Positions 38,901 to 48,000 of a stretch of DNA of 64,000 nucleotides are shown here, piece after piece. The DNA is from Parapristionchus giblindavisi (taxonomy: Eukaryota > Nematoda > Chromadorea > Rhabditida > Diplogasteridae). Position 1 is the first letter of the stretch; each line of letters starts with the position of its first letter. The stretch covers positions 124,001 to 188,000 of the forward strand of contig CALSFV010000053.1 of NCBI GenBank assembly GCA_943737045.1, in the 5' to 3' direction. The translations under genes were made by a program, and so were the position numbers. The notes under the pieces were generated by a model. That model was not told where the DNA came from, made no database searches, and saw nothing but the letters and a program-made list of their open reading frames with translations.

Positions 38901-41900
38901 TTTGAGTAGGATAGGCAAATCTGTAAAAAAAAATCAGTGAAGAGAGATACAGTGCGTTTGATATTGAATTGGAGGCTCCGGTTTTGCAGGGTAATATTAT
39001 AGTAAGTAGCGCGCAAAAGTAACTTACTTTATACTTACTCTTTTGTTACTGTTTTGCTATTTCATAAGAATATGATGAAAAAGTAAGTAAAAAGTACGTA
39101 TAAAGAAAGTTACTTTTTTAACGCTACTTACTATACTATTACCCTGCAAAACCGGAGGAGGTTGGCATTTGAAAGCACACCCTGAGCTGGGTTGAAAATC
39201 TCCGCTCTGGCAATGCCTTTCTGGCTTTCCGTGTCTACGAGAGAGTGTGGCGCGAGTAGAGAGTAAAATTAGCCTTAGTCTAAATACCATTTAAACACAA
39301 CTTTTATTGAGAAACTTCCACTACGTTTTTTGTTAGTTTTATTTTTCAATTATGTTTCGTCAATTACTTATCATTCATCGTTACAAATAAACAAATAAAT
39401 AAACAAAAATAAATAAACAATTAATTAAATAAATAAACAATTAATTCTTATTCTTTCGCCTTATGGTAAGCGTAAGAAGAAGAAGAAGAAGAAGAATAAG
39501 GCCCTATGGCTTATGGCCTTATTCTTATTTTTATCCCATTATTACTCGATATGAATAAATTGATTGATTGATTGATTAGTTTAATTTATATTTCAGCGTC
39601 TCCTCGCTCCTGTCATGGAACTGTACTCATACACGGCTCCCGCCAAACTTCCCAAGATGATTGGCTACACGATGGACAATGTGATCTTTGATCTTTGATC
39701 TTTAATCTCTGATCTGTGGTCTTTACAGTTTGGATCTATAGAGCGTAGAGTTATCACAATGGATGTCCCGTGTATAACTCGAAATGAGGTATGGACACTT
39801 GATAAAATTATTCAAAATATTATATAAATAATAAACATGTGTTATTTATTTTGATATTAAGATTTTTTAGCTATTTTGTATTTTTTAAATTCCATTATAT
39901 TGTCCGTATAAAATGGACTTGTATAATTGCCTTGCTACCTAGCTGCTAAACGCAGAAATATTCTATCGATCAACCCCCCCCCCCTTTCCGTCTCTTCGCT
40001 TCTCGCGCTCTCTGAACTACGTGCTATCTCACTTGTGCTCTCTCTCTCTCTAAACATAGAAACACGTTGTGAGTGGCTGGCTACTTTCGTGCCAAATAAA
40101 CAAGTGTATTTCTTACGGTAAATATACGATTAATTGTTCAACTACATCGCCTCACCTTATCGCCTTATGCGACGGAAATCCATCTATCCCTATTCTGTGT
40201 ACACATCACCCTGTTATTATATATATATTTGATAGAATAAATAAATAAATAAATAAATAAATAAATACATCAGGAAGCGATCACCTCTCCTCTGCTCGAT
40301 CGTTCCATCGATATCGAGAATGCAAAATGGGATAAGGTATGCATCTTGAAGACTGGCCCTCGAGCTACCATTTAAAACTCTCCGCTCTAACCATACTCTC
40401 TCGCTTTTTGTCTGTCTAATTCTTTATTTTGCACTTCTTCAATTCTTTCATAACGTCATTTATCAATAAGTGGAAAATTAGAGTGTATAAAACTTATATT
40501 TATTTATTTATTTTATTTATTTATCATACATCCAATAAAGATGTGACATTTGCACCTTTCATTATCATAAATTTAATTATGCAAACTGGATTCAACAATT
40601 CTTTTGTTCAGATTTACGATGACGATGAGATCATCTCAGGTTTACTAGAGCAACACCCGGATCTCACTAGGGAACACTTTGTGAATTTAATATTGATTGA
40701 TTTCCTCCAATTACTTATTGGCTTTCAGTGTATCACGGACGCTCATCCCGAAGCATCAACCCTACGGACAAAATCGAGGAACCCTCGCAAAGATGTCTAT
40801 GCGATAGATGAGGCATTGTGGCTCAATGCTGACCGACCTAGGTACGCAGCAGCCGAGCTTTCACACTTTTGTACCTCTTTCCAAACTTAAAGCGTACTTA
40901 CCCTAAAGTGACTTGTAACTCTACTTAAAGTTTACCTCTAATTTTAAAGGAATACCCCAAGCTAATTTTACCCTCCGCATTGCCAATACTCTCTCGTAGA
41001 CAAAGAAAGTGAGAGAGTATTGCCAGAGCGGAGAGATTCAAATATACTTGGGGTGTGGCTTTAACTCTCATGTGTTTGCCATACTGCATTTATGTGAAAC
41101 ATAAAGGATCCGTGTTCCCTTGAAACAGGTTCATGCTACAATATTTTGCGGGGTATCATTGCCTCTATTGTCAGTTTCATCGGACCGCGTCCGGCCTCAT
41201 CTCATCTTCCCCTCGGTCCACTCGAACGGCGATTCCGTCTGAATCGCCTCTACGATGAGGTCTGCTCTCGAAGATGGAAAGAACTTATCGATCGCTTCTC
41301 GGCTTATCAATGGGTCAGATTATTGATTGGCATTTTGGGTTATCGATTTTTTCTCATATTGCTCATATTGATCATATTGCAGATTGGAGAGGAACGTGCT
41401 CTTATGCGAGGAGGATGATAGATGGAATAAAAATCAACCTTTCTTTATATTTTTGGTAGTTGATCTTGGGTTCAGAATGAATAAAGTTATTTTGTCTGCA
41501 TAACATTTCTATAAATAAATCAATCAATACATTTCGAAATCAAAATCAATCGATATCAGGCGATAATTGATACACTTGCATTGAAAGTGTTGACGGATAC
41601 GCATACATCTCTGGTAAGTAAGACATCTTTGCTCTTTGATCTTCGATTGTACTTTTTGAACATAAACCATCACAATAGATAAAGGTCACAATAATTTATA
41701 CATGTACTCAAATAATCGGTAAACATCAATCAATATAATAACTTATACGGTAGTCTTGCACACATTTAATATATCGATCAATAGAGGGGCGACACTCTGC
41801 GCACTTTCCTGGAACGAAAGAGAAAGCTACGGTAGATCGATGAATCGATAAATCAACTAATCGATATTGCATTAATCGGATATTATGGGGGATACCTTTG

Positions 41901-42552
41901 AACATAAATTCGTGATGTTCAGTACAGGACAAGTGCACATAACATAACGCGCAATGCCACTGCGTACCGTGATCTTTGATCTTTAATCTTTGACATTGCG
42001 CGCTGAACATAGAGCGAATGATACCAAAATACGAGTGAATATTCTAGAACAAGGCGAAAGTGAAAAATATGAAGAGTACAGTAGAAGAAGCCTTGCAAAC
42101 TTGCAAATACGTAGAAGAAGAATTGAGTTGATCTTTGATCTTTGGATCGTTCACGGTGAGGTCATGAGCAGGCGACTGAAGAAGTATGTGAGAGTGATAA
42201 AAAGTGTGAGGTGAGCAGAGAAAAGGGACAGTTGAAGCAAAGACTAGTGTTAATGGAGATTAGATTCATGCAAGTTAATCTCTGATCTTTGATCTGTGAT
42301 CTTTGATCTTTATGACAATCGTGCTAGGTGCAGCAGATAACCGGTTAGTAAAGGATATGGGTGAAAACGATGAAGGCAAAACAAACGGAAACGGTTATCT
42401 TTGAACTTTGTCAACTTTCCATCATTCCAAGGTTCAAAGATCGAACGCTACATGTAACATGCAAAGAACGGTTGATAGAAGAAAGAAAAATCGTTGATCT
42501 TTGATCTTTGTAGATTGATCTTTGATCTCCGATCGAGCAGGTTAGGAAATAG
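23999..42552 (+). CDS. Mucin / C-type-lectin-like / sushi-like / EGF-like multi-pass receptor
   Basis: Model (44 exons, 6141 nt, 2046 aa, every junction in frame): 23999-24149, 24542-26572, 26915-27025, 27207-27665, 27801-27872, 27922-28027, 28178-28292, 28336-28402, 28616-28694, 28762-28819, 28958-29051, 29114-29247, 29332-29406, 29461-29532, 29599-29706, 29785-29935, 30239-30348, 30427-30523, 33764-33869, 34076-34151, 34201-34304, 34537-34603, 35133-35215, 35651-35780, 36747-36836, 36986-37090, 37183-37230, 37402-37458, 37652-37729, 38446-38556, 39597-39680, 39729-39788, 40274-40336, 40612-40680, 40729-40870, 41129-41313, 41390-41455, 41560-41613, 41785-41831, 42013-42126, 42172-42210, 42432-42492, 42541-42552. 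Order: signal peptide; Ser/Thr mucin region to about residue 917; divergent CTLD 918-1037; sushi-like 1038-1114; acidic and EGF-like Cys-rich part to 1208; six or seven hydrophobic segments about 1215-1510; charged helix; long cytosolic tail ending in basic RRRR stretches. The layout resembles adhesion-type receptors, but no GPS cleavage motif is visible. Ligand and role unknown. The tail could belong to a second gene, but no stop intervenes. Confidence 0.75.
24542..26572 (+). CDS. Giant mucin exon
   Basis: 2031-nt exon, phase 1 at both ends, between a TTACTTACAG acceptor and GTAACT donor. The first part (24752-25036) is a degenerate tandem repeat of a DQTTEI-like hexapeptide; later it is mostly Ser/Thr with a few Pro, typical of dense O-glycosylation. 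A His/Asn patch (NNHNHNHS) separates the two. The segment TIEQSHPITITIIPTT near its end is duplicated in exon 27207-27665, showing internal duplication of mucin exons. Belongs to the receptor gene described at 23999-42552. Confidence 0.85.
26641..26765. mobile_element. Repeat family CATGACTTTCAAAGC, copy
   Basis: About 122 bp from CACAGCGTTCTCATGACTTT to GGCTTGGACCAGAATACTGT, ends weakly inverted. Near-identical copies at 37740-37860 (inverted) and 58896-59012; diverged fragments at 13123, 19195, 37290 and 56170. Copies occur within introns of at least two genes. Confidence 0.75.
27675..27788. mobile_element. Palindromic MITE family B in an intron
   Basis: Fills nearly all of the 135-nt intron 27666-27800 of the receptor gene, between GTACATACG donor and ATTTAAG acceptor. 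Confidence 0.8.
27801..28402 (+). CDS. Divergent C-type-lectin-like domain exons
   Basis: Four exons encode ATTCPADYIEGNNYCLKIG, then a VCQGTKYGDMLNIEELTSEY stretch, a middle part, and a final AALCKVP. The C-P...YC spacing, the C-x(9)-L-x-x-I and the ALCK end fit a C-type lectin fold. The usual W-I/L-G and W-N-D calcium-site motifs are not present, so sugar binding through calcium is unlikely. Two of its introns hold family-B MITEs. Confidence 0.65.
28050..28170. mobile_element. Palindromic MITE family B in an intron
   Basis: Occupies most of intron 28028-28177; arms CTCCGCTCTGGCAATGCTTT and GTTGCCAGAGCGGAGCGTAG. Confidence 0.85.
28616..29532 (+). CDS. Sushi-like and EGF-like exons
   Basis: Exons 28616-28694, 28762-28819 and 28958-29051 give a Cys-rich unit (CKRPNC, then VNYGDKVQARC, then MHCGERGTM and QRQC) with the Y-x-x-G and paired Cys of a sushi/CCP module. 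Exon 29114-29247 adds a run of seven Asp in DVDDDDDDFD and a Cys-rich CDMCHEIGTAHC...CVCKEGW. Exons 29332-29532 give FCSNMTCTHGARCIEN and GLCLC, an EGF-like pattern. These are extracellular and lie just before the membrane region. Confidence 0.65.
29250..29300. repeat. TTTGATC heptamer array in intron
   Basis: Tandem copies of a 7-bp unit (TTTGATC and close variants) just after an exon donor. Similar arrays at 29555-29595, 30349-30425, 39680-39720, 42127-42150, 42280-42312, 46978-46997, 47752-47787, 48430-48468, 49676-49705 and 61925-61965. Confidence 0.85.
29599..35215 (+). CDS. Multi-pass membrane region exons
   Basis: Hydrophobic segments in order: GPIATLVIKVVFKIF, VWGLMFHLSALAVIVLYYL, IVIPPAYAVTVAIAIGLWF, SCMVACYVVFGVAVAL, APVGVLAQTAYICSMILAI, then FFALLAIATSSMNTVVGIV, plus TVGLVTSALQIFV. 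Six or seven membrane passes are consistent with a 7TM receptor body. Two introns here are unusual: 30524-33763 contains a 3-kb hAT-like element, and 33870-34075 starts with GC instead of GT. Confidence 0.65.
30022..30128. mobile_element. Palindromic MITE family B in an intron
   Basis: Arms TTACACTCCGCTCTCGTAAC / GTCAGAGCGGAGAGTTTCAA inside intron 29936-30238. Confidence 0.8.
31270..32930. mobile_element. Foldback element(s) nested in the hAT-like element
   Basis: Left block containing CCGGAATGGCTCCGATTCCG is mirrored by CGGAATCGGAGCCATTCCGG near 32885; the GAATGCCCCTGGGCGCAGAG block at 32120 is mirrored near 32600. Within the left half a further inverted pair (GGTTCCGATTCCTTTCAGAC near 31620, GTCTGAAAGGAATCGGAAC near 31865) marks a third layer. 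Confidence 0.75.
32188..32320 (-). repeat. Conserved 130-bp block, copy 2 (no ATT array)
   Basis: Same TATCTTTATGTGCGTTTCAG block as 19818-19945 and 45041-45150, here without the adjoining trinucleotide array. Confidence 0.75.
33961..33984. repeat. Poly-A tract
   Basis: 24 consecutive A within the GC-AG intron 33870-34075. Confidence 0.95.
34322..34439. mobile_element. Palindromic MITE family A in an intron
   Basis: Starts TTTAAAGGGAGCGTAACCTC and ends TTTTACGTTCCCTTTAAA, in intron 34305-34536. Confidence 0.85.
34722..34793 (+). other. tRNA-derived sequence (pseudogene or SINE head)
   Basis: TAGCTAAGTGGTTA resembles an A box and CGGGTTCGAATCCCG is a perfect T arm/B box. The acceptor and anticodon stems do not pair, so a working tRNA is unlikely. 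It lies in intron 34604-35132 of the receptor gene. Confidence 0.45.
34972..35107. mobile_element. Palindromic MITE family B in an intron
   Basis: Arms CGCCGCTCTGGCAATGCGCT / AGAGCGGAGAGCAGAATTAG with outer CCGAGCTAATTT / TAGCTCGGGTGCC; ends 25 nt before the exon at 35133. Confidence 0.8.
35226..35445. mobile_element. Palindromic MITE family F, copy 1
   Basis: Left end TGTGGTGTTAAAATCTTGTA, right end TTTACAAGATTTTAACACCG; inner arms AAAGTAGTGTTAATTT / AAATTAACACTACTTT. Inserted about ten bases after the donor of exon 35133-35215. Second copy at 51835-52047. Confidence 0.85.
35470..35582. mobile_element. Degenerate MITE family B in an intron
   Basis: Retains CATTGCCAGAGCGGAGATTTC and TGTGCCTTTAAA right arm. 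Confidence 0.65.
35910..36110. repeat. GCGGGCCCGCAA repeat cluster 2
   Basis: Several ATTGCGGGCCCGCAA units in alternating orientation within intron 35781-36746; same family as 1500-1890. Confidence 0.6.
37868..38100. repeat. GCGGGCCCGCAA repeat cluster 3
   Basis: At least five units of the same GC-rich palindrome in intron 37730-38445, next to an inverted copy of the CATGACTTTCAAAGC repeat (37740-37860). Confidence 0.6.
38970..39162. mobile_element. Foldback element in an intron
   Basis: Left arm CTCCGGTTTTGCAGGGTAAT, right arm ATTACCCTGCAAAACCGGAG, perfect over about 20 bp, with GTAAGTAGCG / CGCTACTTAC inside. Confidence 0.85.
39170..39295. mobile_element. Palindromic MITE family B in an intron
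   Basis: Directly adjoins the foldback at 38970-39162; arms CTCCGCTCTGGCAATGCC and a diverged right arm. Confidence 0.75.
39895..40130. mobile_element. MITE with CCGTATAAAATGGACTTGT ends
   Basis: Left TTGTCCGTATAAAATGGACT, right ACAAGTGTATTTCTTACGGT. Closely matches 54683-54893 along its length (TTGCCTTGCTAC, CTAAACATAGAAA, GCCAAATAAACAAGTG). Confidence 0.75.
40945..41065. mobile_element. Palindromic MITE family B in an intron
   Basis: In intron 40871-41128; arms TACCCTCCGCATTGCCAATA / TATTGCCAGAGCGGAGAGAT. A left-half remnant of the same family lies at about 40350-40410. Confidence 0.8.
41383..41418 (+). CDS. Alternative last exon of the receptor gene (competing acceptor)
   Basis: Using the better acceptor ATATTGCAG at 41382 instead of the AG at 41389 gives IGEERALMRGG and an immediate TGA, ending the protein at 1927 residues. 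Using the weaker site 7 nt downstream keeps the frame into five more in-phase exons ending at 42552. Which is used cannot be settled from sequence. Confidence 0.5.
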   Translation: MGEERALMRGG

Positions 42553-42983
42553 TAGTAACGTGCACACGTAAAAGCGGGCATTGGACGAACTTGTGAGTAT
42601 GTGGTTACGAGCTGTAATTGGGTTACTGTAGGGTTACTGTAGAACGAGAAACTATCAATCAATCGCTGTTAGATATCATCCGAGCATGTGTGAGTGGTGT
42701 ACGAAGGCGACGTTTACTACTAGAAACTTTCTGCACTGTGTTTATACCCGTTATTGTTATCCGCGCTCGTCAAAGAGAGTGGCTCGTCTGTGGATCAATG
42801 ACACTATTTCACGGTTTTGGGAAACGTCGACATGCGGAGGACAGACTACGGTAACTGCACCAGGATGGTTCAGGTTTTAAGGAACACAAAATGGTTTCGT
42901 AGAAATATACGGTAGGAGGGTTTCGGGATACGGTAAAAGACAAGAGGGGAGGTTACGGTAGTCACTCTGTCTACCTTATACTC
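42553..42983. other. Gap between two convergent genes
   Basis: 431 bp between the TAG of the plus-strand receptor gene and the TGA of the minus-strand channel gene; must hold both 3' UTRs. Contains several GGTTACTGTA/ACGGTA repeats and no clear exon. Confidence 0.6.
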
Positions 42984-44925
42984 TCACGGACTGGGTTGCA
43001 TTGACAGAAGTAGTGGATCTCTGTAGATTGCAAAAAAGAAAGAATAGAATAATTCCACCATATAATTTGAAACCATAACCTCTGGCCATTCTCTTTCTTG
43101 TTTTTTTTTTAAACTTACAATTAGCATGCTTATTTTTAACCACTTGTAGTTTACTGTAAGCAAACCACAAGTGCAACGTAAATCAAGTACGCTTTAAATG
43201 TTGAAAAATGTGAGGGAGTATGACCAAGGTTGAGAGTTTCAAATTAGCTTCGGGCATCCCTTGCAGGGAAATTCAAAAGTTGGAATTTGGATCATATAGA
43301 AATGAATAATGGAACTTACCCCAGGAACACGAACCAATACCAAATGTTGAAGACCAAAAAGAAAAAGGGAAATAATATTGACGATGCCTGAAATAATTGA
43401 ATTAATTATAATAAAGTAAAACATAGATGATCCAACCAAACCTTATCCAATTTGTCCGCAGACCATTCGGGGCACTTCGCGCATAGCCAAGAACACTGGC
43501 ACCTGCAAACAAGCATCGGTGGTTCAGTGGTAGAATGCTCGCCTGCCACGCGGGCGGCCCGGGTTCGATTCCCGGCCGATGCAACTCTTTTGCTGATTTT
43601 ACCTGGATGCCTCCAGTGACTGCCTACTCGTAAGATATCCAACTAGTGCCATCTCAATTAGCGAAGCGAATATGAACGCCATCGAAGATAGAATCCAGAC
43701 GTCTATTGCTGAAATTATTGAGCAAAATTAGTATTAGTATTAGTATTAACTGCTGTTGCGCCTCGGGCGTAGATAAAATATTATTAATATTATTAAAGTA
43801 TTATATATTTGAGTGGAATCGGAGTCAGTCAATAATTGAATACACTATAAAATACTAAGACTCGGAAATTTACAACCATTCTAGCTTATCGAATACCTTT
43901 GACATCGCTAGTCTTTGGTAGATTGCTTACGACGGAACCGAATTGGAACCTGAGAAATATGAAAATAAGTATTTTAATATTTACTGAATTATTAAAGCGA
44001 CACCCCAGTCAAATTTGAAAAGCTCCGCTCTGGCCACACTCTCTCGCTTTCTTTGTCTACGAGAGAGTTTTGCCAATACGGAGAGTAAAATTGGCTTGGG
44101 GTATGCCTTTAAATTATAGTGCCTACGTCAGCGCGAGCAGCGAGTTCACTCCTACCGTAGTCCTCGAAGGAATCTCTTTCGCGCCGAGATAAAATGATAT
44201 CTGAAGATTATCGATTAACCGAAGATTATTGATTAACTTCTTTTCCAATTATATTACGCCTTTTATCACTGCTAACTACAGGGCTTTGTGTTGTTAAAGA
44301 CACTACCCGAACTAATTTGCCACACTCCGCTCAGGCAACAGCTCTTTCGTTTTCTTGTTCTACGAGATAGCGTGGACAGAGCGGAGAGAAAAGCTCGGGG
44401 TGTGCCTTTAAAACTCTTTTAAAAAAAATATTTTTTTGAAAATACATAAAATTCACACACCCATGAAATGAAGACAGAAATGTATGCTGGCACGTAGACC
44501 TGAAGAATATCGATTGATTTATATTGATTTATCGATTCATTGATTGATTTATTTTGATTAATTGTAATTAAATTAACAATATTATAATAATAATAGATGT
44601 ACAATTATAGGTTTGCATGCACGTAAAATGTAAATTATTTTAAAGAAATGTGTAGATGCCATCAAAGGCACGCAACGAGCTAATTTGAAACTCTCCACTC
44701 TGGCAATGCTCTCTCTCTCTCGTCTACAAAGAAAGCGAGAGAGTACAGCCAGAGTGGAGTGTTTCAAATTACCTCGTGGTGTGCCTTTAATGATTGTTTT
44801 GTTCGACAAAACAAGCATATTTCGAACCTGCAAAATGTAGAACCCGTACAGTCGCTGAAAGGTAAACGTTGCTATCAGCTCGTTGAATATGCCCGGAGGG
44901 TATAACTGAAATTATTGAATAATTA

Positions 44926-45023
<98 letters not shown>

Positions 45024-48000
45024 TAATAATAATAATAATATCTTTATGTGCGTTTCAGGTAAGAATGATAATGAGATACATAGAGAAATGCATTAGGGAC
45101 ACATAAATACAATACAAGGTAGTAAGGTTGAATTAATAGATAATGATGATATAACTATAATTATAATTGAAATAAATATTGATTGAAATATCGATTGAGT
45201 ACCCGTAGTTCACTGCTGGCTTTGAAGTCGACCAGCACGTAATCCGGCAGGGTTATGTTGCCCTTGAGAATGGTTATCGGATCCACGTAATCGATCCATT
45301 TAAGTTCCACCTGGAATACGGTACATGAACTTTAATTGATTTATCGATTTATCGAAGGAAGAGAATCGGAAAAGGATGGTGGAATATGCCCTACTTCCAA
45401 TGGCTTACAACCATATCCCAGCACACCACAGCGTGAACCTGATAAATATTGATTGATTTATCGATTTATCGATTGAATTTGCCACCTCGTGGTAGCACAT
45501 CGTCCCAATGTCTTTTTTTCTAACAATTAGGGATATCATTTTCGTTTATCAATTCATTTCGTTCTTTTTCTTCTATCACACGTTTCACTGTTTATTCATG
45601 AATACGTATAAATATTATTATTATTACAATCGCACAGTTTCTTTGGCAGCAAAATGTTAACGCACAGTGAAATGTGCAGTAAGGTCCATTTCAATCCCTG
45701 CCTTGGATTACTGCTAAAAATCACGGTGGTTGATTTTGCGAAAATAACGGCAAATAAAATTTGTTTGGATTTGTTAGGATGTTTGAAAAATAGGTTTGAA
45801 AAACAGGGAATCAAGGAATCATCAAGATGGAAAAGGAGACGAAGAAGATTCTCAAGAGTTGTTTTGGCCGATTGAATAAGTCAGATAAGCCAATTTATTT
45901 ATTAGGTTGCAACGCTGCTATAGCCTTGTGCATCGTTACATTTGCCTTACGTGCCTACGCCGTAACCTCCTCCGCCGCGTCTCCGTCACTGCAGCAGAGG
46001 TTACGGCGCAGGCACGTAAGCCAAATGTAACGATGCATTAGTAGAGAAACGAGTACTTTGTGGAGTGCTTTGACTCTTGGAAAATTTTACAAAATTGTGT
46101 CGATCCTTCCAAATCTTTGGTTATGTGGTGTTACATTTTCAAAACGTGCGCACGGCGTGCGCACGTTTCAAAATGTAACACCGTATAGAAAACACACGTG
46201 TACGTGCGCACGGCGTGCATTTCAAAACGTTCGCACGCCGTGCGCACGTTTTGAAAATGTAACACCACATTAAAATGAATAAGGATTCACGTATTGGTGC
46301 TGCAATTTCCTCGCACAATTTAGAAAGATTTTTTTGTTTTGAAAATGTAACACCACATTAAAATGAATATGGATTCACGTATTGGTGCTGCAATCTCCTT
46401 GCACAATTTAGAAAGACTTCCTAGTTTGACAATCCGAGGGCGAGAAATGGATACCGTATAATAATATACCGTATATTATAATGGGTATAATGGGTAATGG
46501 GTATGCAAAACAGGTTTGAAGGCTCTCACAGCTATTATCCAATAAAGATATTTTAATTTGAAGTTGTACCGAAACATCCAAAGCATTTATGTTACAACAT
46601 AATATATATTTATTTGTTTTAATTGATCCGTTGATTCAGATTCCATCAACAAATGAAGAATACACATGAATTATAAGTAATTAGAGAAACATAAGTGGGC
46701 ACTAAAAGTAGTGGCTGTTTCGCCAAAAAAAAATCTGCTCAAAGGCATACCACTGGATAATACTACTGGGGTGTTTTACCACCTTTTTTTTTCTCTTTGT
46801 AGTAAGCCTTGTGATCTTCGATCGCCCCACTGACCTGTCCTCATACACTATTATGAAGTACGAATATATTGACAATTTAAATTAAATATTTAGTTTTTTT
46901 TCAAAGGTAAATAAAACTCACTTGATGATGGTTATGCGTGAAACTCTCGTAGAACAGCATACACCTGTAAACAGCAAATGATCTTTGATCTTTGATCTAC
47001 TCCCTCACTTTTGCTGATCGATCGGAAACGTCCTCAGTGTGCTCGAACAGGGTCCGGTGAGCTTCACTCTGGAATATCGATTGATTGATTGATTATCGAT
47101 CGGAGAATCAATCGATAGTACCGATAGTTGTGCCAGATTGAACCGTTCGAGTAGATCTGCAGGAAAATGTTGGAAAACGGAGATCGGTGAACGGAAGCGT
47201 CCTGTAATTATTTTTAAATTTATTTATATTTGTTGTACTCTCCAAACATGGCGTGAAATTTTTCGACAGTGGTATAATCGCATTTATGCAGAGGTTCATC
47301 ACACCTTTTTTCAGGAATCTTGTTGAGAAATTGCTTGTAAAATTACAGTGGTTGTATTGCTATGTAATGTTCACTACCCGCATTAGAAAATATTATTTGC
47401 ATGCAGAAATAATAACTAAAGATAAATAATAAAGGGATAACGTGCGCAAAATGAAGTTGAAGTTATGAGCGAGCGAGTGAATCGAACGACAGAGATTCAA
47501 GTTTTTTTTTTAATTTGTCGGTTTTCCAGGATACTTTGGTAGACCCTGGATACTCGCCGACGTCGGATTCTCCATTTTTCGCGAGCAATCAACGTGATTT
47601 AAAAAAAAAAACACCCCCCGGCTAATCTTACTCTCCGTTCAGGAAATATACTCTCGTAAGCAAAGAAAGCGCCAGAGAGCTCAGAGTTTCATATTAGCTC
47701 GGGAATGTCTTTAACAACAAACAGCAGATTTCATTAAGTTTAGAAAAATCGCTGATCTTTTGATCTTTGATCTTTGATTTTTGATCTTAACGTCAAAATC
47801 ATACCTTGCTGTTGACGAAGCACGCGTGCGGATTCCATATCTGCTCGAGCACTTTCCCGCCGTCGACCGAGATATTGCTGCAACAGAAAAAAAATTATCC
47901 TCGACTGCCCCTCCCCCCCTACCTTCTGTCATTTATTATTCTCTGTCATTTCTCTGTAATTTTTTCCTCTGCAATTATTATATACCCCCCATGACCCTGC

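Noticed and set aside
41918..41971. Plus-strand exon-like segment (YRTSAHNITRNATAY) between receptor exons
   Set aside because: Needs phase 0 but the preceding exon ends in phase 2; skipping it keeps the frame.
45654..45875. 73-codon plus-strand frame inside a channel intron
   Set aside because: Related in part to repeat sequence at 53120-53220; no splice or start support.
46790..46860. Possible extra channel exon reading [13 protein letters not shown] on the minus strand
   Set aside because: The preceding exon (HNHHQ) joins directly and in phase to [11 protein letters not shown] at 45310, as in the family; an insert there would be unusual.
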